Origin: Symsagittifera roscoffensis
Taxonomy: Eukaryota > Xenacoelomorpha > Acoela > Convolutidae
Length of the DNA: 64,000 nucleotides
Assembly: GCF_963678635.1 (NCBI RefSeq)
Contig: NC_087065.1
Location: 54,774,397-54,838,396 of the forward strand
Reading direction: 5' to 3'
Position numbers and translations under genes: made by a program
Notes under the pieces: model-generated
Seen by the model: the letters and a program-made list of their open reading frames with translations, nothing else
What the model was told of the DNA's origin: nothing
Database searches by the model: none
In this document: one piece after another, positions 34,301 to 46,300 of the stretch
How positions within the stretch are numbered: position 1 is the first letter of the stretch
How the letters are laid out: each line of letters begins with the position of its first letter

Positions 34301-37300
34301 GATCTCTTATTAATTTTTCAGAAAATTAGATTTTAAATCATTTGAATTTCGTACCCTTTTAGTCGGGCGCTGTCAGTGGTACTCGCATAGGTTGCGAATT
34401 TTGCCTCCCGTTTTGACTGCTCAAATCATTGTAGTTTTCGAGATATGACGTTTTTCATTATTTTTATTTGTAGTAAATTAGGATTTAAAAGTATTCAGAA
34501 AGTTTGAAATTCCCAGCCTTGGAGATAGGTACTATGAGATTATTTTCTCAAGAGTTTCATTTGCTCATCTTGCTTCAAAATGCAACTTCTCAAATGTTCT
34601 TAGTTTCCGAGATGTGAGATTTGCTATGTTTTTTTTAAAATAAATTATTAAAAGAAATTAGATATAAAAAATGTCACAAAGCATAAAAGTATAATAATTT
34701 TGCATGTTTAACGAAAGAGTTTTTTCATGTTTAAGCTATATCATATATTGCAATGCTTAAGAAAAATTTTCAATTAGTTTTCCGCAAGGTCATTAATTTT
34801 CAGTAATTTTTTTGCGAGGTCTAATTAAGTCTGTCTGTATACCTGCTTTTTTAATTAATTTGATTGTCCCTCTACCCGTCTCCAAATTTTTTAACTTTCA
34901 TCTGTCTATCTATTATGTATTTAAATACGGGCTTCACTATCTCGCCATGTTTAGGTTTTTTCAACATGTTATTTTGCATGTTGTACAAAAGAATTTTTTC
35001 ACGTTAAAGCTATAGTGTATATTGCTAAATTTAAAGTTTTTTTTTCGTGTTTCTTTCATCAAGTTTGAAATTAGCAAACTAATAGTGGGTTGTTGTCAGA
35101 GTTTTACCAGGTTTTGCGACTCTGGCCTCCATATATGAATAACCAAATCCTTTTAGTTAACGAGATAGGCAATTTTCGAGGTTTTTCAAAAATTTCTAGA
35201 AAATCTGATTTTAAAAAACTTCTCAATTTTTTGAAATTCCCACCCTGTAGTTGGGTACTGTCACGGTACTCTCATGGGTTTCGAATCATGCCTCCAAATC
35301 TCACTTCTCAAATCCTTGTAGTTTTCGAGATATGACGTTTTTTTTATGACTTCTCAAAAAATTTTCAGAAACTTCACAAACGTTGAAGATCTCATTCCTG
35401 TTGTTGGTTATTTTGAGAGTACTCTCAGGAGTTGCGAATCTTACCTCTAATTGTGGCTGCTCAAATCCTTGTTATTTTCGAGATACGACGTTTTTTTTAG
35501 GATTTCTTTTTTTCAAAACTTTTCAGAAAAATTAGATATAAAAAATTTCACAAACTTTGATATCCACATCTCTGTGTTTAGGCTCTGTCAAAATACTCTC
35601 AGGGGTTGCTATTTCTGCTCCCAAATATGACTGCTCAAATCCTTGTATTTTTCGAGAAACGGCGTTTTTTATGATTTTCTCCGAAATTTTCAAAAAAACT
35701 TAGATGCTAAAAAGTTCCAAAACGTTGAAGATCTCAATCCTATCATTGGAATCTGTGAGGGTACTCTCGTGGGGTTGCGAATCTTGCCACTGAATATGGC
35801 TGGTCAAATATTTGTATTTTTCGAGATATGACGTTTTTTAGGATTTTCTCAAAATGTTTCAGAAAACTTAGATATAAAAAATTTCACAAAACTTGAAATT
35901 ACGATCTATGTAGTGAGGCTTTGTCAGGGTAATCTCAGGAATTGCGAAATTTGCCTCCAAATATGACTGCTCAAAACCTTAAAGTTTTCCCGATTTTACG
36001 TTTTTGTGATTTTTTCAAAAAATTTTCATGAAATTCCTAACCTGTAGTTGGGGGCAGTCAGAGTAATCTCTAGGGTTGCAAATTCGGCCTCCAATTCTGA
36101 GAATAACCGAATCTCAAAATGCCCAAATCTTTTTTGTTTAGGAGATGAGACGATTTTTGTGTTCTTTTTTTGGACATTTTCAGAAAACTAAATTACTAAA
36201 TAATTCACTAAAGTGAAGTTCCCAACCCTTTAGTTGTCTGCTGTCAGAGTACTTTCAAAGATTATGATTATTACCATCAATAAGACTGTTGAAGTCATGG
36301 CAGTTTTCGAAATTTTTTCTAGTTCTCAAAAAATACCTTTTTCAGAAAACTTAAGGTGAAGTTTCTCAAAATTTGAATTTCCCAACGTTGTAATTGGGTA
36401 CTATAAGAGTACTCTCAAAAATTGCAAATCATGCGTACAAATGCGACTGCTCAATTGCTTTTAGTTTCCCTGATGTGACGTTTCTTAGTTCATTTTAAAT
36501 TTTTCTAAAAATATTATGGTTCTTCAAAATTTGTATGAAAAACTTGAGTAAAAAACTTAGCAAATTTTGTAATTACGAACCTTGTAATTGAATGCCGTCA
36601 GAGTACACTCAAAGAATGCAGATCTAATTTCCAATATGTGCGGTTTATTATGAGTACCGGAGGTGCGTTACACGCTAGTTGAAATTAAAATTCACTTGTG
36701 AAATTGCTAACCCTGTATTTGAGCTCTCAGAATAGTAGTAGGGGTTGCGAATCTTGCCTCTAAATATGACTGCTTAAAGCTATGTTGTTTTCCAGATATG
36801 ACATTTTTTATGTACTTTTTTCAAAAAAAAAAAATTAAGAAAAAATTAAAATTTGAAATCTCCAACGCTGTAATTGGGCGATGTCAGAGTCTTCACTGGG
36901 GTTGATAATCTTGCCTCCAAGTATGACTGCTCAATTTTTTTGTGAATTTCCGGATATAACGTTTTTTATATTTTTCTCAAAATTTTTTTTTAGAAAGTTG
37001 AAAATTGCCAGTTCTCAAAATTTGGAATTCCCAACGATGTAGTTGGGTACTATGGAGCTGCTAATCTTGCGTCCAAATGCGACTGCTCAATTGCTTCTAG
37101 TTTCCGAGATATGATGTTTTATATGTCTTCTTAAGTTTTTCAATGAACTTAGATATAAAAGCTTCACAAGACTTTATGGTTTTAAAAGAATTAAAAAAAA
37201 TTGAAGGTAATAAATCACAAAATTTGAAATTACCAGCCCTGTAATTGGGTGCTGCAAGAGTACACTCAAAGGATGCAGTTTCACAAAAGTGCAAATGGAG

Positions 37301-40300
37301 CAAAAACGTGGTTGGCTTATAGTTTTTAAATTCACCGCGGATTTCTAAATTTACCACAGAAAAAAAATATTTTGACCAAGTTTTTGTTATTTGGGTTAAG
37401 TTTAGAAAAAGAGCCATTCATAAAATGTTAAAACTTTCAACTTGATGTGTTTTTCTTCCTTTAGAAACTTGAAAAATGTTCAAAAGATGAGAATTGTAGA
37501 TGTATTGCTCCCACCAGGGAAAGTGGGAAATGATTTTTTTAGGTGTATTTTTCAGGGAAAATCAATTGAATCAATTATGTTACATGAGGTCGTTTGATTT
37601 ATCAGGTTGAAGCCTATTGAGTTGCAATTCAAACAGCACTAAAAATTTGGAAGGAGTTTCTGAACTCCCTTACAAAAAATGCAATAAAAACAATTTAAAA
37701 ATCACGCGTTTTTGAAAAAGTTAACTATTTGAGAAAAGTGGGTCGATAGGGGATCAAAAGTAAAACTTTTATTCCGCTGGGAAATGTGAAAACTTAAATC
37801 CTATTTCGAAAATAGAAATTTATCACTTTATCATGGCCTTAAAACTGTTTCTGTTCGATGAAGGACTTTTCCTTCAATTTAACAAAAAAAAATGAACTGA
37901 ACTTGAAAAGAACTTTTCTTACGGTACAATGACAATTTCTTTCTTTGTAGCGAAGACTCTTTTATTAGGTTGCTATAATTTTTTTTGCTTTTTTTTTCCA
38001 GTAAAAGTCCTAAAATTTTTTGACGCTCAAACTTGATTTTTCTTCTGATTTTTTATTTAGTTTCAAGTTCAGTTTATTTCTTTTGTTAAATTGAAGGAAA
38101 AGTCCTTCATCGAACAGAAAAAGTTTTAAGGCCATGATAGAGTGATAAATTTCTATTTTCGAAATTGGATTTAAGTTTTCAAATTTCCCAGCGGAATTAA
38201 AGTTTTACTTTTGATCCCCTATCAACCTTTTTTTTCTCAAATAGCTCAAAGTTCAAAGAGATTTAAGGTCAAATAATGTTTACTTTGAAATTTCAAAATT
38301 GAATTTTTTCCCAAAAAGCTCATTTTTTTTCTGTTTGCTTATGATTTTTTACTCTTTTCCGACTGTTTTTTGACTATGTTAACGATAGAGTTGAATTTGG
38401 TACCATTGTTTGTTCCAGATGAATTTTAATTACGCTTGCGATAAGCAAGCGTTATCAAATCGGAATATACACTTTTTCCGGGTTAACAACTAGTGTAACA
38501 GAATCACTTGAATAATCTGTAGTTTGCTAGCGTCTTAGCCTGGAAATAATGAATACGCCTGAGACGTCAATGGTCCTGTGGTAGAAGCTGACCAGGGCGT
38601 GTTTTTTAAAGCTGGAAATACTCGGGTTCAAATCAAATAGTCGGCCTAATATTTGTGTGCTTATGTTTTGTCAGCTGAGTTGTCACATCATAGAATTGTT
38701 TTTTTTTGCTGTGCGCATTTTTCATTGCAGCTGCTTTTAGTGCTTTGATTTCCTCTTGCATTTTGTACTGTATTACTAGTCTTGACAAAATTTGTTCTAG
38801 CCTGACTTCGTAAATTTGGCCTAATTTTGGATAGTTTCAAGAAAATCGCAATTTCTATGCTCCCTTCCGGATCGGATAAAATGCTAAAAGGCTTAAAATA
38901 CAATTTATAGTTTCGAAATTTTTTGCCTTCATCTTTCCTTTACTACCAGCTTGCAATCTTATTCTAATGTGGTATTGAAAGTGTGTGAAATTTTTGATCG
39001 GAATAGTTGAGTATAAACATGTAACTTGATGCTTTAATTTCATATATTTCTGTCGTTTTTAGCTAACAGGAAGTGGCGCTATCCCCTTTGCACTGATGTT
39101 CTGTTTTGAGTCTGAGTGCCCATAAATATAATTTTGAGTTCCTTCAAAATGGACATTCCAAAAGGTTATTTCCGTCGAATTCATCAAAGATGAAGTCAGC
39201 TGAAAAATATCTTTGTAGTGGCCATTCCACGGTAATAAACGTGGTACCTCAGCTTGCATGCAAAGTAGAGAAGTAGTGGCGTTTTTTGGTTCAGAGCTGT
39301 CAGGTTGGAGTGATTTTTGGAGAATTATGAGAGTTTTAATTAAGGGCACAACTTTTTTTTATTAATCTGCTTTTGAGATTATCATACTTGGAACTCTATT
39401 TCAGATCTGCAAAGTTCTTACTTTTTGTAAGGCGTCGAAATTAGTTTGAATAAATTGTCTGGTGTGAACAAAACTCCAGCCAGGGAAAAAATCAACAAAT
39501 ATTGTCATATAATTATGAACCTAAGTCAATGCAACGGTCTTCTGTTTAATTTTTCTCGAAATTAAAAAAAACTTAGGGTCGATCGGGCGAAAATGGATGT
39601 GAAACAAAGTGGAGGATCCTTTGGGTGGTCGTGGTTCGAATCCCTAAATCTGCTAATGCGTGAGCCTTTTTATATTGTCTACCAGTAGTCTGCCGGCGGG
39701 AGGACGACTGCTTTCAACCGTTCAATTTTTTTTAGCTTTTTGAGTAATTTCGAATAGCTTATTTAATGAAATATATATTCGGGTGTGTTTAGTTTTTCTC
39801 TTTTCCTGGCAAAATCAGATACCAGAAATGCTCATCGGAATGGGTCGAGTGCAATATCATATTAAAGCATTTTCAGTCGTGATTCGAACGACGTTGAAAA
39901 ACATTGAAAAATCTGTCGAGAAAAACCCGTTTGAGAATACATAATGATGACAAATTTAAATAAAACTTAAAAAATCGAGACAAAAATGCAAAAAAAACTG
40001 ACAAAAAAATGTTATAAACTTTTTTAAATACTTATGCTAGTTAATTACAATTAGCGAGCAATCAGCGTAGTGTATTACTGCGACCCTTTTTAAAAACCCA
40101 ACTCCTTATTTGGTGGCACGTTTGCTATAATCACGATCTAGCATTGGAAATTTTATAGCATTCGTTCTCTGCTTTATTTGTGGCTAGTGTTTGCCATGTA
40201 TTAAGCGTGCGTAGCTGATTGGTAAATGCGTGAGACTCAAATTCAAAGAGCTTTAAACGTTTTTTTTTTTGAATTTCCACCTTTCAGATTTTTTCATAAA

Positions 40301-43300
40301 ACAGTTCGGTGTTTTTTTTTTCTGTTTAGTTACGTTCAATGACTGTTTTCCAGCTGTCTCTTGGCTATGTTGAACTGTTTTACTTTACTAATATTGTTGC
40401 TTGTTAAGAATTATTGCGCAGACCTTGTACATATCTAGATTTGGACTTCTTAGTGATGTAATGAATCATTACCTATTTTGTAGTGGTGTAATTAAATTCA
40501 ATGAGACAACAATGAATAGTTTTCGAGTCCGCTTGGTTTCGATGTGATACATCGACTAACTGGTCAGCCGTTTGATAAGAGTAGGGTGGCATTGCTGCGA
40601 ATAATTAGCTTAGTGCGGTAAAAATATTGGTTCCAGCGAAAAACTTTCTCTGAATGCTTCATTTCACGCCTTAGGTAGCTCTTATCTGCGTACACAATAG
40701 AAGCAGTCTCGATTCTGATCTAAAAAATACTATTCAGAAAATTCTCCGGAGACCTAAAAATGTCTGGCACCTCAAAGTAAAGTATGGTGTGTGCGCTCTG
40801 GCGCTTTACAGTGATCGCTAATTTAAGTCTTAATGCCGACCCGATTTGGCTTTCATGCATCTGATGAAACAATATAAGCTGCGCTACCATTCTGTATATT
40901 CTATGTACATTATAGCCATTTGAACGTCTGTAAATCTTAAATGCTTGTGATAGCAACTAGCTTCCATTAAATTTATTTTTGAGAAGAGATGATTGTTTGG
41001 TAATTTGGACTCAACTGTAAAATACTTTTAAATTAAGCAAATAAAAAAACTGGATTAAATCATGATAAATAATGGCGTGTTGAGCTAAAGTCTACTCACG
41101 AAGGATTGACCTGTTAATAGTATAATAATTATTATAATTTCGCTTACGAATCAGGCAGATTACAGAAATTTTCAATTATAAATGCACAATTTTGGTAGCG
41201 CCGATTCGAATGGTCACCGTAAGGCTGCAAGCCTGTTTCCAGGTGCCATTTGAGAGCAATTTAGAAAATCAGAATCCATATTTTTTGTTTTTACCCAATT
41301 GAAACCTAAAAGTTTGCATAAACCGTTTTTGTTGATGTAGATCTAAACCATAAAGACCAAGGAAATTTATTCATGATTTCTTAAAATGAAACAAACTAGT
41401 TAGTCATCAAAAAAAATTCAACCCAGTCTTACAAAAAAAACCTTTGAACAGAAATCAGTATCACACAGAAATAGGTCTCTGAGTTTATGAACAAAACTGT
41501 ATAATTTAGTTGTTTGGCATTGCATTATTTTAAACAAAATCTTGTAGTCTAGTTTGACCATCTTATTGAAAAGAAGTCTTAACTCGCTCACTTATTTTCT
41601 TTTTATTAAATTTATTCATTACAGATCGCGTTTGTAATGTTCTAATCCGTGTGTCACTAAAGAGTTGCTTACTTTTTTCTTTTGATGTTATGAAACTATT
41701 CACATCTTTACTTGTATGTTCTTTTCTTATAATTTTTGTTAGTGTTTCTAATACTTCGTATGTATGTAACTCATAGATTAAGTAGAATATGTATTTTCGT
41801 CTCGTCGATCTTATTTCATCGAACTTTCTTTTCCTGGTGATTTTTCTCATAATTTTTTTTTTGTTCTGTAGTTTATCTAGAATTGTTTTTTAGGTGCAGC
41901 CATAAATCACTATTTCATTTTTATAAATCGGTTGTATGTAGCTTTTGTGACTCTCACGAGTTGTTCAACCGATAACATGTTTCTAGTTTAGTAGAGAAAC
42001 TAAATGAATTTTGCGCATCTTTTTTTCATATTTTGGATATGTTCTGTGAAACTCAAGTTGCGATCAATTTGAACTCCTAAATATCTAACATCATTTTCTG
42101 TTGTATGACATTCGCTCGAAACTTAACCAATGATTTCAATTTATTTGAACTGAATACAATTGTTTTGTTTTTGTCTTGGTTAACTTTAAGTTTATTTGCT
42201 GCCATCAATCTTCCTATGTTATTCAAATTCAGATCATATTTTTTCCCCGAAATTTCGCAATATAGATTAGTATCATCTGCAAAAAGAACCACGTTGTTGT
42301 TTTCTGGAATCCCGGGGAGATGATTGATGTAAAGTAGAAACAGAAGTGGACCCAAAACTGATCCCAGAATTTTGTTTTGTTGATTACTTTTTGTTTGATT
42401 TAATTGAATAAATTGATAACGATTACCGAGATACGATTTCAAATGATAAATCAATGAGGGTGCAAAAACTATTTTTCTTATATGACAAAAGTTTTCAATT
42501 CATTCGAGAAATTCCACTATTGCATCAACTCTTGGTCATTTTGATAGAAAACCTTTCCGTTTACTCAAACACTTCATTCTTTGAAAGTAACTCAACAATC
42601 CTTCAGTATAATTATTTTTCAAATACTTTTCCAAAAACTGGTAGAAGTGATATTGGACTGTAATTTGTGTTCGAGTATTTTTTTTTCTCCTTTTTTGTGA
42701 ATTGGAATAATTTTCAAACATTCCGGATAAGACTTCTTCAAGTATTCGATTAATAAAACTTTCAAAGTTGAACAGATTGCCGGATTAATTGTTCTTATGA
42801 AGAATTTTGAGAGTCCATAGCAATCATGGCTCTTTATGTTTTGCAAACTACTATTGGTTTCAAAAGTTTCTGTTCATTTTAGATTTTAAAAAAAAGCATT
42901 TATTCTTTACTGTTCTTACACTTAAAAAATTACGTATTCAGAGATTCAGCTAGCTTCGGCCCAATATCAACCAAAGTTTGGTTTAAAGCCCAGCTGATAA
43001 ATTTTCTTTACGTTGCATTGTTAATTTGCGTCTGTTTTACTGTTGGCTTCCCACTTGACGAAATCGAAAATATTTGTTGTTTCTATTTGTGTCTCCTAAT
43101 ATTTATTAAGCGAGTCTCTTACCATTGATTTAACTTCGTTTTGTATCCTTTGATATAAGTGTTTTGCGGCTTCTCTGGGATTTTGTAGATAAAGTTTGTT
43201 CAATTTGCATTTTTTCGTACTTTCACATTTGATTTCGTTTGTAATCCATGTTTTGGTATCTTTTTTGCTTTTGATTTCATGAACTGGTAACAATTTATCT

Positions 43301-46300
43301 AGAGTATTTTGAATTTGATTAGTAAGTAGAAAAGCCTCGTTGAGGGGTATATATAGAAAATTTTGATGTAATGACTGTAAGGCTACATTTAATTTCCAAT
43401 AAAAAAAGTTTTAAAGTTTTCTTGCATTCAGCGGAAATCGCTTCCTGCCTTTCAATGATCAATTTCGAAACACCTAGTGACGTATGCAGTACCATTTTGT
43501 CTAGCTAGTAATGAAATTATCATCTTAACAGAAATCGCTTCAAATGAATCATATTGGTTTTTTCATCATTGAATTCAGCGGGAATCGCTTCCTGCATCGC
43601 ACACTTTTGTACTGTTTTTTGTTCATCGATTTTCGTTTTCAACCTAATTAGTTTATTTGAAAAAAAATTTTTTTTGTGAATTACTTTTTTAAATCTATTT
43701 CTAGAAAACGTATCGTACTTTGTTTTTTTGCCCCTTTTATAATTTCCATACAATCTTAATCAGCGGAAATTGCTTCATGTAAGATGTATATACCGTGATA
43801 CTAGTTTCATTTAGACTCAATGAGTTTATTATTTTAAATTTTATCTATAAAAAAAGTTGATTTTAAATTTCTATCTTAGTTAAAAAAATTCGAAAAAGGG
43901 AGAAAATAAACTAAAAACTAACCTAAACCTGAGACAAAACAGGAAAAAAGCAAAAAAGAAGTCTAACTATAGGTTAATTTTTGTCTTAATTATTTCTTGC
44001 CATCCAGCTGACTGACTTTCTAAGACTTTATCCTGAACCACTTAAACCGCAATTTAGAAAATCAGAATCCATATTTTTTGTTTTTACCCAATTGAAACCT
44101 AAAAATTTGCATAAACCGTTTTTGTTGATGTAGATCTAAACCATAAAGACCAAGGAAATTTATTTGTGATTTCCTAAAATGAAACAAACTAGTTAGTCAA
44201 CAAAAAAAAAATTCGGCCCAGTTTTACCAAAAAAAAACCTTTGAACAGAAATCAGTATCACATAGAAATAGGTCTCTGAGTTTATGAACAAAGCTGTCTA
44301 ATTTAGTTGCTTGGCATTGCATTATCTTAAACAAAATCTTATAGTCTAGTAGGCCATCTTATTGAAACGAAGTCTTAATTCGCTCACTTATTTTCTTTTT
44401 ATTAAATTTATTCATTACAGATCGCGTTTGTAATGTTCTAATCCGTGTGTCACTAAAGAGTTGCTTACTTTTTTCTTTTGATGTTATGAAACTATTCACA
44501 TCTTTACTTGTATGTTCTTTTCTTATAATTTTTGTTAGTTTTTCTAATACTTCGTATGTATGTAACTCATAGATTAAGTAGAATATGTATTTTCGTCTCG
44601 TCGATCTTATTTCATCGAACTTTCTTTTCCTGGTGATTTTTCTCATAATTTTTTTTTGTTTCTGTAGTTTATCTAGATTTGTTTTTTAGGTGCAGCCATA
44701 AATCATTATTTCATATTTATAAATCGGTTGTATGTAGCTTTTGTAGACTCTCTCGAGTTGTTGAATCAATAATATGTTTCTAGTTTGCTAGAGAAACTAA
44801 ATGAATTTTGCGCATCTGTTTTTCATATTTCGGATATGTTCTGTGAAACTCAAGTTGCGATCAGTTTGAACTCCTAAATATCTAACATCATTTTCTGTTT
44901 TATGACATTCGCGCGAAACTTTTCCAATGATTTCAATTTATTTGAACTGAATACAATTGTTTTGTTTTTGTCTTAACTGTAAATTTATTTGCTGCCATCA
45001 ATCTTCCTATGTTATTCAAATTCAGATCAAAATTTTTTTCCGAAACTTCGCAATATAGATTAGTATCATCTGCAAAAAGAACGACGTTGTTGTTTTCTGG
45101 AATCCCGGGGAGATTGTTGATGTAAAGGAGAAACAGAAGTGGACCCAAAACTGATCCCTCAGGAACCCAGCATTTTGTTTTGTTGATTACTTTTTGTTTG
45201 ATTTAATTGAACAAATTGATAACGATTCTCGAGATACGATTTCAAATTATAAATCAATGAGGGTGCAAAAACTATTTTTCATATTTGACAAAAGTTTTCA
45301 ATTGATTCGAGAAATTCCACTATTGCATCAACTCTTGGTCATTTTGACAGAAAACCTTTCCGTTTGCTCGAAAACACTTCATTTTTTCAAAGTAACCCAA
45401 CAATCCTCCAGTATAATTATTTTTCGAATACTTTTCTAAAAACTGGTAGAAGTGATATTGGCCGGTAATTTGTGTTCGAATCTTTTTTTTCCTTTTTTGT
45501 GAATTGGAATAATTTTCAAACATTCCGGATAAGACTCTTCTTCAAGTATTCGATTAATAAAACTTTCAAAGTTGAACAGATTGTCGGCTTAATTGTTCTT
45601 ATGAAGAAAGTTTTGAGAATCCATAGCAATCATGGCTCTTTATGTTTTGCAAACTACCAATGGTTTCAAAAGTTTCTGTTGATTTTAGATTTACAAAAAA
45701 AAAACATTTATTCTTTACTGTTCTTACACTTAAAAAATTACGTATTCAGAGATTCAGCTAGCTTCGGCCCAATGTCAACAAAATTTTGATTTAAAGCTCA
45801 GCTGATATATTACTTACGTTGCATTGTTTATTTGCGTCTGTTTTTACTGTTGGCTTAACACTTGACGAAATCGAAAAAATTTGTTGTTTCTATTTGTGTC
45901 TCATAATATTTATTAAGCGAATCTCTTACCATTGATTTAACTTTGTTTTGTATCCTTTGCTATAAGTGTTTTGCGGCTGCTCTGGGATTTTATATATAAA
46001 GTTTGTTCAATTTGCATTTTTTCGTACTTTCACATTTGATTTGGTTTGTAATCCATGTTTTGGTATCTTTTTTGCTTTTTATTTCATGAACTGGTAAGAA
46101 TTTATCTAGAGTATTTTGAATTTGATTTGTAAGTAAAAAAGCCTCGTTGAGGGGTATATATAGAAAATTTTGATGTAATGATTGTAATGCTACATTTGAT
46201 TTCCAATAAAAAAAGTTTTTAAGTTTTCTTGCATTCAGCGGAAATCGCTTCCTGCCTTTCAATGATCAATTTCGAAACACCTAGTGACGTTATGCCGTAC

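Noticed and set aside
33880-37290. CRISPR array
   Set aside because: The periodic units are 155-175 bp, degenerate throughout and lie in an animal intron; there are no short exact repeats with unique spacers and no cas genes.
42077-42454. Bacterial group II intron or retron reverse transcriptase
   Set aside because: The GPLLFLLYIN and FADDTNLY context is that of CR1/Jockey-like LINEs, and the host DNA is clearly animal.
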